64,000 nt of DNA from assembly GCF_003545805.1 (NCBI RefSeq), contig NZ_NMQR01000021.1:249-64248 (forward strand), given 5' to 3'. Positions within the stretch are counted from its first letter, which is position 1, and each line of letters starts with the position of its first letter. This DNA comes from Photorhabdus sp. CRCIA-P01 (GTDB lineage: Bacteria; Pseudomonadota; Gammaproteobacteria; Enterobacterales; Enterobacteriaceae). Made by a program: the position numbers and the translations under genes. The notes beneath the pieces are model-generated. The model saw only the letters and a program-made list of their open reading frames with translations. It was not told where the DNA came from and did not search any database. Shown piece by piece: positions 18,124 to 28,227 of the stretch.

Positions 18124-19788
18124 TTAGTACTGCCAGTACAAACTGAATCCGGTTGTGACTGATGAGGTTTGAAAGCCATCCGGTTTGGATAGAGGGATAC
18201 CGGCAAACAGGTCATAGCTCACGCCTTTAAGACTGCCGCGACAGCCCAGAACGCCACCTGCCAGGTGTTTTCCCAAGCGTTGCTCATTTCCCGGCCCGCC
18301 AATTTCGCCATAATCCATGCCCATATACAGGGAGTGACCATTCAGTGGCGTTTGCCATTCCAGTTCGTTACGGCTGTACCAACCATGATCTCCATTTAAT
18401 GTGCGTTCACCGTCAAATCCGCGTACGGTCCAGCGGTTGCCAATTGAAAATTGATCCTGTGGCGTCAGCGTTCTGGCGCTTATTTGGCGCAGGTATTGGG
18501 TTTTGTAGATGAAGGGCTGAGAAAATAGGGTAAATGGCGCAGCAAGTGCCGCAGAAAACTGGGTTGTTTTAAGTAAGGCGGTTGCTTCACCCCTGACCTC
18601 TTCTGGTGCGGGCTGAGCCCCAAACCAACGGGTTCCCTGTTGGTAAGTCACTCCGGCATCCAGGGTCGCACTACCGATGTAGTGGCGATGGGATAATCCC
18701 AATTTCCAGCCAGCTGTTTCCCGGCGTTGTACGCCGATTTCAAAGTCATTAATGAAACTCTTGGATGTGCGACGATAAATTTCACCGTTAACCAAAGTTT
18801 TCTGACTGGCGTTACGATGCAGGATTCGGCTGAGTTGGACATTCAGGTTTTTGCTTTCGCCGCTGTATTTGTCGTCTTTATTTGGCCTGGCTACCTTTTG
18901 GTCGTAATCGTAATTACTGGCAGTGATGCCCGCCATCCAGTATCCCACCGGTAGGGAGTAGTGGAGGGTGTAGTTTTTGCTGCTGCGACCGGAAGGGGAG
19001 CGAATATCGCGTCCACCGGAGAGATAAAATAGATCACTCAACGCAAGAGGATTATCCAGATATAAAGTTAATCCGCCTTGGTAACGCCCAGTACTTTTAG
19101 AACCTGAATCGTCCAGGTAGCTAGCCAGTCGCCAATGTCTTGACTGACGCCAGTCCAGCACAATGTCGCTTTCTCCTAACTGTTCATTCGGTACAATTTC
19201 CATGTTGGCTTGAACGGTAGGAAAACGTTGTAGATTTTCTAATCCCTGCTCGATATCCCGTAAGTCAAGCAGCTCTCCTTCGCGGGGAGGGAATGTGGTT
19301 ATCCGTTGAATATAATTGCCGCTTTCAGCGGTATAGCGAATATGCCCAATTTTGCCCGGTAAGATCATGAGTTTTAATGTTTTGGAATTAAGGTTCTGAC
19401 TGGGCGCTAATACTCTGCTAGTGACATAGCCATGATTAATTAACCGGTTTTGTATCCGAGTCATTAATATATTAATCCCCTGGGTGCCCAGACATTGGTT
19501 TTCTCCCTGTTGGGCTAAACGCTTTAAAGGTAACCAGTGAGGAAAATGTTCCGTGCCTTCAAGGACGACACGTGTAATGGGAAAACAGGGCGTCTCGACG
19601 GGAAATTTAGAAGGTACTGCTGTTTCAGCAACAGACAGACGAATATCCGCCGGTGGCGGTGCTAATTGAGCTTCCAGCGCTTTCTGACGTTCCTGTTGAT
19701 TAATGAGTTGCTGGTCTGAAATTTCGGTGGCTTTAACACCCGTAGTAACAATAAGAAAGCTAGTAAAAATAATAACCTTTTTTTGCAT
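18124..19788 (-). CDS. cdiB: CdiB, TpsB-family outer-membrane exporter of CdiA
   Basis: This 554-residue protein (Omp85/FhaC/ShlB family) recognises the TPS domain of CdiA and moves it across the outer membrane. A signal peptide (MQKKVIIFTSFLIVTTGVKA) supports the ATG at 19788; the frame is open 46 codons further upstream but that part has no signal-like start. POTRA-type sequence (FPITRVVLEGTEHFP, INHGYVTSRVLAP) is followed by a beta-barrel ending in an aromatic residue (SLYWQY), with the conserved barrel-loop motif VRGFDGERTL. It lies 58 bp upstream of cdiA in the same orientation, first gene of the cdiBAI operon. Confidence 0.9.
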   Translation of the reverse strand: MQKKVIIFTSFLIVTTGVKATEISDQQLINQQERQKALEAQLAPPPADIRLSVAETAVPSKFPVETPCFPITRVVLEGTEHFPHWLPLKRLAQQGENQCLGTQGINILMTRIQNRLINHGYVTSRVLAPSQNLNSKTLKLMILPGKIGHIRYTAESGNYIQRITTFPPREGELLDLRDIEQGLENLQRFPTVQANMEIVPNEQLGESDIVLDWRQSRHWRLASYLDDSGSKSTGRYQGGLTLYLDNPLALSDLFYLSGGRDIRSPSGRSSKNYTLHYSLPVGYWMAGITASNYDYDQKVARPNKDDKYSGESKNLNVQLSRILHRNASQKTLVNGEIYRRTSKSFINDFEIGVQRRETAGWKLGLSHRHYIGSATLDAGVTYQQGTRWFGAQPAPEEVRGEATALLKTTQFSAALAAPFTLFSQPFIYKTQYLRQISARTLTPQDQFSIGNRWTVRGFDGERTLNGDHGWYSRNELEWQTPLNGHSLYMGMDYGEIGGPGNEQRLGKHLAGGVLGCRGSLKGVSYDLFAGIPLSKPDGFQTSSVTTGFSLYWQY

Positions 19789-20337
19789 TATTCTTTGGCA
19801 TCCCGCCCGCTTCGTATAATTTGGGGGGCGTATTAGCCATGAATTTGACTTAATAATCAATATGTAAGTATTACTTACTGCTAAGATTGAGAAATACGGA
19901 ATGTTATAAATATCCAATAAAAACAACCGGATAGTATTTTGTTATAAAATGAGTAATAATAAAAAATACTTTATTAATTAATGAGTTATGTGGATATTGT
20001 CAGATATTCTAATTTAATTCTATATATTGATAAATATGTGATATATGTCACTAAGAATATTATTATGTAATTAAAGTTAAAGTAACTAAATGAACTATTA
20101 CCTTGATTATTAAATAATGGGAGAGCTTGTTTCTTTCAGTTAAGGTTGATAATTTTTTATTAGTTACAGCGTGTTTATTCGGCTATGAAATTTCTTGGTA
20201 AAGGAGGCTCTGGCAACAATTAAATGTTCGGAGCCATGTCTTAATTCCATCTGCGAAGTGACTGAGATAATGGGATGGTAGAAATAATCGCTTCTATTAG
20301 TTTCGATATCAAAATGATTTAGCGAGCAGTTTTCACC
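19789..20337. other. AT-rich gap between cdiB and ytjB
   Basis: This stretch of about 550 bp has no convincing gene. It must hold the cdiBAI promoter (minus strand); an AT-rich track with candidate TATACG near 19815 is visible but no strong -35. An imperfect hairpin, GGCTC...GAGCC, occurs at about 20206-20236. Its composition is markedly more AT-rich than the flanking genes. Confidence 0.5.
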
Positions 20338-20982
20338 TTATTTCTCTTCTTCTTCACTTTCACTTGATTTGCTGTTGGCTGTCAGCAAATAGGGCGATTG
20401 TTGCCAGCGGCTTGGGGCTAATTGCAATAAGTTATGTGCCAGAATAAAACCAATTGCTAAAGCGAGTAAAATCATGATCCTGAGCAGGTTAGTGGTGTTG
20501 TCCACCTGTTTGGACTCTGTTGCCAATTTGTGGGTATCCAGCGTCAGACGCAGAAAACCTTTTGGCTCATCTTTTCCAGGGATGGGGACGACTATCTGGT
20601 AGTTAAAATAGCTGCCCGCTTTTTTACCATCCAGAGATAGACGATCTCGCACCGAGACATTCTCTCCGCTATGGGCAACTTGTGTTCCATTGTTAAGATA
20701 AACACTGGCATCAAGTATGCGGCTGTTTGTCGTCAGATGATGCAAATTAGCCAGTATCCGCTCATTATTAAGATCTTTGCTGCCACTCTCCATATAATCA
20801 GATAAGCTGAATGCGACTTGTTTTGCCAAAGTTTTTGCCAATTCTTCAAATTGATCCATCTGGGCTTGTTGGTGAGAACGGCTAAAATAAGAAACGCCCT
20901 GCATTAAAAATACTAATAAAGCAATGCAAATCAATATAATAGCTGTTTTATGCAGTCGGAATTTTAATTTAGCTTTGATCAT
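20338..20982 (-). CDS. ytjB: YtjB/Smp-family inner-membrane protein
   Basis: This 214-residue protein has the same length as E. coli YtjB (Smp), which is likewise divergent from serB. It has an N-terminal membrane segment (TAIILICIALLVFLMQGV), a periplasmic region with a coiled part, and a second membrane segment near the C-terminus (LLRIMILLALAIGFILAHNL), ending in an acidic SESEEEEK tail. The start ATG at 20982 (after AGAGATAACC) is chosen because it gives the family length; 24 further codons upstream are open but lack family similarity. The exact function of the family is not established. Confidence 0.85.
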   Translation of the reverse strand: MIKAKLKFRLHKTAIILICIALLVFLMQGVSYFSRSHQQAQMDQFEELAKTLAKQVAFSLSDYMESGSKDLNNERILANLHHLTTNSRILDASVYLNNGTQVAHSGENVSVRDRLSLDGKKAGSYFNYQIVVPIPGKDEPKGFLRLTLDTHKLATESKQVDNTTNLLRIMILLALAIGFILAHNLLQLAPSRWQQSPYLLTANSKSSESEEEEK

Positions 20983-21097
20983 GGTTATCTCTTCCAAGCT
21001 TTGGTCAACGCAATGTTGCCAGATGCAATACAGAGAGGATAGTTTGAAGCGCAATTTTTTGCTGTCAAATCATGTGGGATTACAGGAGTAGGGATTA

Positions 21098-22075
21098 ATG
21101 TCTAATAACCTGGCTTATCACTATTTGCCGGAAGAGGTCCATAAGTGGCCGGGATTACCACTTTCATTGAGTGGTGAAGAGGTTATGCCATTGGATTATC
21201 GGGCTGGTGACAGTGGTTGGTTGATATATGGTCGTGGCCTGGATAAACAACGTATTAGTAATTTTCAACATCGGCTTGGCGCTGCTATTGTCATCGTTTC
21301 TTCATGGCGTATTGATGACTATCAGGTAGTACGTATTGCCGGAAATTTGACTGCTCGTATTAAACGGCTAGCTGATGAGTGTCGGTTGGATGTGGTTCCT
21401 TTGGGGCAGATCCCTCGGTTGCGGTCACCAGGTTTGCTGGTGATGGATATGGATTCAACGGCAATTCAAATTGAATGTATTGATGAAATTGCCCGTTTGG
21501 CTGGCGTAGGTGACAAAGTGGCCGAAATTACCGAGCGGGCAATGCAAGGAGAGCTGGATTTTTCTGATAGTCTGCGGGAGCGAGTTGCTCAGTTGGCAGG
21601 GGCTGATGCTGATATTCTGCGACAGGTTGTAGAAAATTTACCACTTATGCCGGGGCTGACCAGTCTGGTGCGTAAGTTACAATCCTTTGATTGGCATGTG
21701 GCAATCGCATCGGGTGGTTTTACCTATTTTGCTGACCATTTGCGCCAGAATTTACGTTTGGTGGCTGCGGTAGCCAATCAGTTAGAAGTAAAAAATAGCA
21801 AGTTGACAGGTAAGGTTATAGGACCAATTGTTGATGCTAAATATAAGGCTGTCACATTGGTGAAACTGGCGAAAAAACTGGATATCCCATTGGAGCAAAC
21901 TGTCGCGATTGGTGATGGTGCTAATGACTTGAAGATGATCCGCAAAGCAGGGTTAGGTATTGCTTACCATGCCAAACCGAAAGTTTATGCACAGTCGAAA
22001 GTGACCATCCGTCATGCTGATCTCATGGGAGTATTGTGTGTGTTAAGTGGTGGTCTTAAACACGAAGAGCGTTAA
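21098..22075 (+). CDS. serB: Phosphoserine phosphatase SerB
   Basis: Hydrolyses O-phosphoserine to serine, the last step of serine synthesis, in the cytoplasm. It has 325 residues: an N-terminal regulatory (ACT-like) half and a C-terminal HAD domain with the nucleophile motif MDMDSTAIQ (about residue 116), IASGGF motif II, and GDGANDLKMI for Mg binding. The ATG is preceded by CAGGAG. It is the first gene of the conserved serB-radA-nadR run; radA follows after 21 bp. Confidence 0.97.
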   Translation: MSNNLAYHYLPEEVHKWPGLPLSLSGEEVMPLDYRAGDSGWLIYGRGLDKQRISNFQHRLGAAIVIVSSWRIDDYQVVRIAGNLTARIKRLADECRLDVVPLGQIPRLRSPGLLVMDMDSTAIQIECIDEIARLAGVGDKVAEITERAMQGELDFSDSLRERVAQLAGADADILRQVVENLPLMPGLTSLVRKLQSFDWHVAIASGGFTYFADHLRQNLRLVAAVANQLEVKNSKLTGKVIGPIVDAKYKAVTLVKLAKKLDIPLEQTVAIGDGANDLKMIRKAGLGIAYHAKPKVYAQSKVTIRHADLMGVLCVLSGGLKHEER

Positions 22076-22096
22076 TAGAGTTTTTAGGAGTGCAGA

Positions 22097-23479
22097 GTGG
22101 TGAAAGCAGCAAAGCGGGCATTTGTCTGTAATGAGTGTGGGGCGGATTATCCGCGCTGGCAGGGGCAATGTAGTGCGTGTCATGCCTGGAATACCATTAC
22201 TGAGGTGCGCTTAGCCGCAGCACCTTCCTCCCGTAATGACCGGTTCAGTGGTTATGCGGGAGATGCTGGTGTTAGCAGGGTTCAGAAATTATCTGAGATT
22301 AGTCTGGAAGAACTGCCTCGTTTTTCCACGGGATTTAAAGAGTTTGATCGGGTGCTTGGCGGTGGTGCTGTTCCCGGTAGCGCGATTCTGATTGGCGGTA
22401 ATCCGGGAGCAGGAAAAAGTACCTTACTGTTACAGACGATGTGTCAGTTGTCTGCACAGATGAAAACTTTATATGTCACTGGGGAAGAGTCGTTACAGCA
22501 GGTTGCAATGCGTGCGCACCGGTTGGGATTGCCGACTGATAATCTGAATATGTTGTCAGAAACCAGCATTGAACAAATTTGTCTGATTGCAGAGCAGGAG
22601 CAGCCAAAGTTGATGGTGATTGACTCCATCCAGGTGATGCATATGGCGGATATTCAATCTTCGCCGGGGAGTGTCGCTCAGGTCAGAGAGACTGCCGCTT
22701 ATCTTACTCGGTTTGCTAAGACTCGTGGTGTTGCCATTGTTATGGTTGGTCATGTGACCAAAGATGGCTCGTTGGCGGGTCCGAAAGTGTTGGAGCACTG
22801 TATTGACTGCTCAGTGATGCTTGATGGTGAAGCGGATTCCCGCTTTCGCACTTTACGCAGTCATAAAAATCGGTTTGGGGCCGTTAATGAGCTTGGCGTA
22901 TTCGCCATGACAGAACAAGGATTGCGTGAGGTTAGTAACCCATCAGCGATTTTCTTGAGCCGTGGTGATGAAGTTACCGCTGGCAGTTCTGTCATGGTGG
23001 TGTGGGAAGGGACTCGTCCTCTGTTGGTAGAGATTCAAGCGCTGGTGGATCATTCTATGATGACCAATCCACGGCGGGTGGCTGTGGGTTTGGAGCAAAA
23101 CCGGTTGGCTATTCTACTGGCTGTCCTTCATCGTCATGGTGGTTTGCAAATGTCCGATCAGGATGTGTTTGTGAATGTTGTGGGTGGGGTTAAGGTAGCG
23201 GAAACCAGTGCGGATCTCGCTTTACTGCTCTCTTTAGTCTCCAGTTTTCGGGATCGGCCATTACCCCGTGATTTGGTTGTATTTGGTGAAGTCGGGCTGG
23301 CAGGAGAAATCCGTCCTGTTCCCAGTGGGCAGGAGCGCATATCCGAAGCCGCTAAACATGGTTTCAAACGGGCGATAGTGCCTTATGCTAATATGCCGAA
23401 AAAAGCGCTGCCAGGAATGGAAGTTTTTGGTGTGAAAAAGTTGGCGGATGCGTTATCTGTTATGGAAGATTTTGGTTAA
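22097..23479 (+). CDS. radA: DNA repair protein RadA (Sms)
   Basis: RecA-like, Lon-protease-like ATPase that drives branch migration in homologous recombination. 460 residues: N-terminal zinc finger CNECGAD...CSACHAW, Walker A GGNPGAGKST (about 95-105), the RadA-specific KNRFG motif (SHKNRFGAVNE), and a C-terminal Lon-like domain (GLAGEIRPV). The start is GTG (followed by a second GTG codon) after TTTAGGAG, in agreement with the GTG start of the E. coli gene. It lies between serB and nadR with short gaps, as an operon. Confidence 0.97.
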   Translation: MVKAAKRAFVCNECGADYPRWQGQCSACHAWNTITEVRLAAAPSSRNDRFSGYAGDAGVSRVQKLSEISLEELPRFSTGFKEFDRVLGGGAVPGSAILIGGNPGAGKSTLLLQTMCQLSAQMKTLYVTGEESLQQVAMRAHRLGLPTDNLNMLSETSIEQICLIAEQEQPKLMVIDSIQVMHMADIQSSPGSVAQVRETAAYLTRFAKTRGVAIVMVGHVTKDGSLAGPKVLEHCIDCSVMLDGEADSRFRTLRSHKNRFGAVNELGVFAMTEQGLREVSNPSAIFLSRGDEVTAGSSVMVVWEGTRPLLVEIQALVDHSMMTNPRRVAVGLEQNRLAILLAVLHRHGGLQMSDQDVFVNVVGGVKVAETSADLALLLSLVSSFRDRPLPRDLVVFGEVGLAGEIRPVPSGQERISEAAKHGFKRAIVPYANMPKKALPGMEVFGVKKLADALSVMEDFG

Positions 23480-23492
23480 GTAGGGAGGAGAT

Positions 23493-24728
23493 ATGGGGCA
23501 ATTTGACTACCTTAAAGAAGCGATTAAACAGACAGGTTATACGTTGCAACAGGTTGCCGATGCAAGTGGTATGACCAAAGGTTATCTCAGCCAATTAATT
23601 AATGACAAAATTAAAAGTCCCAGTGCCCAAAAATTGGCTGCTCTCCATCACTATCTGAGGTTGCAATATCCTGTGCAAAATAAAACGGTTGGAGTGGTAT
23701 TCGGCAAGTTCTATCCATTGCATACTGGGCATATCTATCTGATTCAACGAGCCTGTAGTCAGGTGGATGAGTTGCATATTATCCTTTGCCATGACGAGCC
23801 TAGAGATCGGGAGCTGTTTATGAGCAGTTCCATGTCTCAGCAACCAACGGTGAGTGATCGCTTGCGCTGGTTGCTTCAAACATTTAAATATCAGAAAAAT
23901 ATTCATATTCATTCTTTTGATGAACAGGGAATTGAAGCTTATCCACATGGTTGGGATGTGTGGAGTGACGGCATGAAAGCCTTTATGTCAAAAAAAGGCA
24001 TTAATCCAACTTATATATATTCCAGCGAAACTCAGGATGCTCCCCGATATAAAGAGCATTTAGGAATTGAGACAATTCTTATTGATCCACAGCGCTCGTT
24101 TATGAAAATCAGTGGCCGGCATATTCGCCAGGACCCATTCCGCCATTGGGAATATATCCCTACGGAAGTGAAACCTTTCTTTGTTCGTACCGTAGCGATT
24201 CTTGGTGGAGAATCCAGTGGTAAATCTACGTTAGTTAACAAATTGGCAAATATTTTTAATACGACAAGTGCTTGGGAATATGGTCGTGATTATGTTTTTT
24301 CTCATCTGGGGGGAGATGAGATGGCGCTACAATATTCGGATTATGACAAGATTGCATTGGGGCAAGCCCAATATATTGATTTTGCTGTAAAATATGCGAA
24401 TAAGGTTACATTTATAGATACCGATTTTGTCACTACCCAAGCATTCTGTAAGCGATATGAAGGACGTGAGCACCCGTTTGTTCAGGCATTAATTGATGAA
24501 TATCGATTTGATTTAGTCATTCTACTGGAAAACAACACTCCTTGGGTTGCTGACGGTTTGCGTAGCCTTGGCAGCGAGCAGGATCGTCAAGCGTTCCAGC
24601 AATTGCTGGAGGATATGCTGAAAAGTAATAATATTGAATATGTCAATGTGGATTCACCCGATTATGATCAGCGTTTCCTACGTTGTATTGAACTCATTCA
24701 GCAACTTTTAGCGGCTAATCCTAAATGA
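23493..24728 (+). CDS. nadR: NadR: NAD repressor / NMN adenylyltransferase / ribosylnicotinamide kinase
   Basis: Trifunctional protein of NAD salvage. 411 residues: an N-terminal helix-turn-helix (LQQVADASGMTKGYLSQLIN), a central nucleotidyltransferase with GKFYPLHTGH (the HxGH motif), and a C-terminal kinase with Walker A GGESSGKST. Length and domain order match E. coli NadR (410 aa). The ATG follows GGGAGGAG, 13 bp after radA. No terminator is obvious directly after the stop; an AT-rich gap follows. Confidence 0.97.
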   Translation: MGQFDYLKEAIKQTGYTLQQVADASGMTKGYLSQLINDKIKSPSAQKLAALHHYLRLQYPVQNKTVGVVFGKFYPLHTGHIYLIQRACSQVDELHIILCHDEPRDRELFMSSSMSQQPTVSDRLRWLLQTFKYQKNIHIHSFDEQGIEAYPHGWDVWSDGMKAFMSKKGINPTYIYSSETQDAPRYKEHLGIETILIDPQRSFMKISGRHIRQDPFRHWEYIPTEVKPFFVRTVAILGGESSGKSTLVNKLANIFNTTSAWEYGRDYVFSHLGGDEMALQYSDYDKIALGQAQYIDFAVKYANKVTFIDTDFVTTQAFCKRYEGREHPFVQALIDEYRFDLVILLENNTPWVADGLRSLGSEQDRQAFQQLLEDMLKSNNIEYVNVDSPDYDQRFLRCIELIQQLLAANPK

Positions 24729-25403
24729 CACGTCAGTTGAATCGTTTATAATTAGATTTGTATATAATATTTTATATGATAAATTAATAAATATATATCT
24801 AATCACAATATGCATTGTGGCTAGATATTTTTATTTCCTGTAAGTAATAAAATATATAACAGCTATTAATATTTTTGATACTTCTATTGATTATTTATTT
24901 CTTGAATAAAAACAAAATTAATAATTAAATACTTCCCAGTTGATTTTTAAATAAAAGTTTTTGTGTTTTTGAGTGGTGGGGGAATAAGAGAAGTTTGATT
25001 TTTTTATTAATAATTTAATGTTCGATGTGTCACTGTTATTATGATAATTAAACATTAGTTTTAACGTGTTGTTATGATATTAAGGTGTTTTTATCTATAA
25101 AAAATTATTTGTCTGATGTTATTTTTTTATTTGTGCTAACAAGGTAATGGCCTGTTGTTAATGAATGGTTGATAGGAATGGGTTGATCTTGTTTAGTAAA
25201 ATTTTGATTTTAGCATACAGATAGTCATTTGAAATAGTCACTGGTAGAAATATTGATATACTTTCAATTGAGATATTTCTTATATGATTTTCCCTCGTTT
25301 GTGTAATCTTATAATGATGAATATCTGTATTTTTACGGATTGCTCTGGCTGTAAGAGTTACTGATAATGCCAGATTTCTTACACTATTAATTATGCTGAG
25401 ATA
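24729..25403. other. Long AT-rich intergenic region after nadR
   Basis: About 675 bp with very high AT content, many T/A runs, and no supported gene, RNA or repeat. A minus-strand frame of 86 codons exists near its right end but overlaps the start of the ABC gene and looks like chance. The composition suggests xenogeneic, probably H-NS-bound, DNA. Confidence 0.5.
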
Positions 25404-26150
25404 ATGAATTTGAATCAAATCGCTACGATTGAAGCCATTGATATTTCATATGGTTTTTCGAACAGTAAAGCCAACCAGAAAATGATTTCAGACATCACTC
25501 TTTCTATTTTTCCAGGTGAATTTACTTTGATTAATGGGGATCTCTGTTCAGGAAAAAGTACTTTGCTGGCAATGATTTCTGGGTTATTGCCTCTCGACGG
25601 AGGAAAAATATTAATTGCTGATAACGAGCTGGGAAGGCTGAATAACTTCGAGTTAGATAGATTCCATTTGATGAACTGTGGTTTTATCTTTCAAAGAATT
25701 AATTTATCTAATGAACTTACGGTCTTGGATAATTTGCTATTATCTCTCTCTTGTGGAATCACGGCTTCTCATCAGGAAGCAATAGTCAGGGCAGCTAAGG
25801 CCCTCAATATTGTTGGTCTGAAACACAAGAAAGATATCTATCCCAAGGAATTACGTGATAATGAAAAACAACGGGTGGCAATAGCCTGCGCCATTGTGAA
25901 AAGCCCTCGGTATTTGTTTGCTGACGAGCCAACCCGTCATCTTAATAATTATGAATGCCAAACAGCTATTGATATCTTAAGTTTTATTGCTCATAACCAA
26001 AGAGGTACGGTTGTTGTGGCTTCACAGGATAATAGGTTTATTAAACATGCAGATCGTATTATTACTTTGAAAGAAGGAAAGATTATCCATGATACATATC
26101 TTACACATAGCATAATGAATAAGACTATGAGTTTATATCTAAATAATTGA
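25404..26150 (+). CDS. Orphan ABC-type ATPase with degenerate signature motif
   Basis: A 248-residue nucleotide-binding domain of the MacB/LolD type. Walker A is present (GDLCSGKST) and Walker B too (YLFADEPT), and the Q-loop region reads CGFIFQRINL. The ABC signature, normally LSGGQ/E, is LRDNE, and the switch histidine after Walker B is replaced (VVVASQDN in place of a THD-like motif). No permease gene flanks it. Hence ATP may be bound but hydrolysis is doubtful; it could be a decaying relic or a specialised non-transport ATPase. The ATG lacks a clear ribosome site. It is AT-rich compared with its neighbours and is probably acquired. Confidence 0.75.
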   Translation: MNLNQIATIEAIDISYGFSNSKANQKMISDITLSIFPGEFTLINGDLCSGKSTLLAMISGLLPLDGGKILIADNELGRLNNFELDRFHLMNCGFIFQRINLSNELTVLDNLLLSLSCGITASHQEAIVRAAKALNIVGLKHKKDIYPKELRDNEKQRVAIACAIVKSPRYLFADEPTRHLNNYECQTAIDILSFIAHNQRGTVVVASQDNRFIKHADRIITLKEGKIIHDTYLTHSIMNKTMSLYLNN

Positions 26151-26154
26151 GCGG

Positions 26155-26180
26155 AAAACGGCCTGTTGCCAGGCCATTTT
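26155..26180. terminator. Bidirectional terminator between the ABC gene and ettA
   Basis: Hairpin GGCCTG-TTGC-CAGGCC (26160-26175) flanked by AAAA on the left and TTTT on the right, placed between two converging genes; it can serve both strands. Confidence 0.8.
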
Positions 26181-26188
26181 CAATATGA

Positions 26189-27856
26189 TTATTTGCTGAT
26201 TTTCTTATATTTAATGCGATGCGGTTCCAGTGCTTCTGCTCCGAGAGTCCGCTTCTTATAGTCTTCGTATTCACTAAAGTTACCTTCAAAGAAAGTGACT
26301 TTACCTTCATCTTGATAATCAATGATGTGGGTTGCAATACGGTCAAGGAACCAACGATCGTGGGAAATAACCATTGCACAACCTGGGAACTCCAACAAGG
26401 CGTTTTCCAGTGCACGCAAAGTTTCAATGTCCAGGTCGTTGGTTGGTTCATCGAGCAACAGCATGTTACCGCCGACTTGCAGCAGTTTAGCCAAATGCAG
26501 CCGTCCCCTTTCACCACCAGACAGTTCACCGACACGTTTACCTTGATCAACACCTTTGAAGTTAAAACGGCCAACATAGGCGCGACTTGGTAGCTCGAAG
26601 TTACCGATACGCATGATATCCTGGCCGCCGGAGATCTCTTCCCAAACGGTTTTCTTATCATCCATGTTGTCACGGAACTGATCTACAGAAGCGAGTTTGA
26701 CGGTTTCACCTAACGCTATGGTGCCGGAATCGGGTTGTTCTTGGTTGGAGATCATACGGAAAAGGGTAGATTTACCTGCTCCGTTAGGCCCGATAATCCC
26801 AACAATCGCCCCTTTGGGCAGAGAGAAGTTCAGATTATCAATCAGAACCCGGTCGCCATAGGATTTGGTTAGATTTTCCACTTCCAGAACTTTGTCGCCC
26901 AGGCGTGGCCCAGGTGGAATGAACAGTTCGCTGGTTTCATTACGTTTCTGGTATTCAACGCTATTTAATTCTTCAAAACGGGCCAGACGTGCTTTACCTT
27001 TTGCCTGACGGCCTTTCGGATTTTGGCGAACCCATTCCAGCTCTTTCTGAATGGATTTACGGCGTGCGGCTTCGGTTGCGGCTTCTTGAGCCAGACGAGC
27101 ATCTTTCTGTTCCAGCCATGAAGAGTAGTTACCTTCCCACGGAATGCCTTCACCACGGTCAAGTTCCAGAATCCAGCCAGCAACGTTATCAAGGAAGTAA
27201 CGGTCGTGGGTAATTGCAACAACGGTACCTTCGTAATCGTGCAGGAAGCGTTCTAGCCAGGCGACAGATTCGGCGTCAAGGTGGTTAGTGGGTTCGTCCA
27301 GTAGCAGCATGTCAGGTTTTTCTAGCAGTAAACGGCAGATTGCCACACGGCGACGTTCACCCCCGGATAGATGCTCGATTTTTGCATCCCACGGCGGCAG
27401 ACGCAGGGCATCAGCGGCGCGTTCAAGCTGGTTATCAAGGTTATGACCATCGTGGGACTGAATAATCGCTTCCAGCTCACCTTGCTCTTTAGCCAGTTTG
27501 TCAAAATCAGCATCAGGATCAGCATAGGCTGCGTAGACTTCATCCAAACGGGTCAGCGCATGTTTTATCTCGCTAACCGCTTCTTCCACTGCTTCGCGGA
27601 CAGTTTGCTCAAGGTTTAATTTAGGCTCCTGTGATAGATAGCCAATTTTAATTCCTGGTTGTGGTCGGGCTTCTCCTTCGATATCTTTATCAATGCCGGC
27701 CATAATGCGCAGTAAGGTCGATTTACCGGCGCCATTAAGACCAAGAACCCCAATTTTTGCTCCCGGAAAGAAACTCAAGGAGATATTTTTCAGAATGTGA
27801 CGTTTCGGGGGGACAATTTTACCGACCCGATGCATGGTGTAGACGTATTGAGCCAC
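26189..27856 (-). CDS. ettA: Energy-dependent translational throttle protein EttA
   Basis: ABC-F ATPase that binds the ribosomal E site and gates entry into elongation according to ATP/ADP. Two ABC domains: Walker A GLNGAGKST and GPNGAGKST, signatures LSGGERRRV and LSGGERGRL, Walker B LLLDEPTNHLD and LLLDEPTNDLD. Between them lie the arm and linker (WVRQNPKGRQAKGKARL). The GTG at 27856 gives VAQYVYTMHRVGK and exactly 555 residues, the E. coli length; 18 more codons upstream are open but not conserved. GAGG lies 11 bases before it. Confidence 0.96.
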   Translation of the reverse strand: MAQYVYTMHRVGKIVPPKRHILKNISLSFFPGAKIGVLGLNGAGKSTLLRIMAGIDKDIEGEARPQPGIKIGYLSQEPKLNLEQTVREAVEEAVSEIKHALTRLDEVYAAYADPDADFDKLAKEQGELEAIIQSHDGHNLDNQLERAADALRLPPWDAKIEHLSGGERRRVAICRLLLEKPDMLLLDEPTNHLDAESVAWLERFLHDYEGTVVAITHDRYFLDNVAGWILELDRGEGIPWEGNYSSWLEQKDARLAQEAATEAARRKSIQKELEWVRQNPKGRQAKGKARLARFEELNSVEYQKRNETSELFIPPGPRLGDKVLEVENLTKSYGDRVLIDNLNFSLPKGAIVGIIGPNGAGKSTLFRMISNQEQPDSGTIALGETVKLASVDQFRDNMDDKKTVWEEISGGQDIMRIGNFELPSRAYVGRFNFKGVDQGKRVGELSGGERGRLHLAKLLQVGGNMLLLDEPTNDLDIETLRALENALLEFPGCAMVISHDRWFLDRIATHIIDYQDEGKVTFFEGNFSEYEDYKKRTLGAEALEPHRIKYKKISK

Positions 27857-28227
27857 GTTGCTATAAGCCTCGCTATCTCTGATGATGATAATGCCTGTAT
27901 TGCGAAGCAAGTCGCATGGACAGGGCGCGTTGATACCTGATTATATCCGTTTAGGTTATTGATGTTCATCTGAACACGATTTGTCACAGTTTACCCGATT
28001 TAAGTTAATAAACTCTATAACCCAATTGCTCGAATAAGATGATCTTAGGTTGAATTTGTTAAAGTGAATCAATTTGTTGGATAAACAACTTACCTGATTC
28101 TGATATGTAGTTATATATATCATCATAGGGTAAATTAATGTGGTAATCCGTGATGGTTATATTATTATGCTGTTTATGCATTCGTAATATTAACCTATTT
28201 GATTTGATCTCCGGGAGGAGCGTGATA
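27857..28227. other. Divergent promoter region ettA / slt
   Basis: About 370 bp between divergently read genes. It should contain promoters for both; no clear repeat, operator or small gene was seen. The slt ribosome site GGGAGGAG lies at 28212-28219. Confidence 0.5.

Noticed and set aside
19789-19926. Longer start for cdiB
   Set aside because: It would add 46 residues before a clear signal peptide; without it the protein starts with a proper leader.
25158-25418. Minus-strand frame of 86 codons upstream of the ABC gene
   Set aside because: It overlaps the ABC gene start, has odd composition, no ribosome site and no motif.
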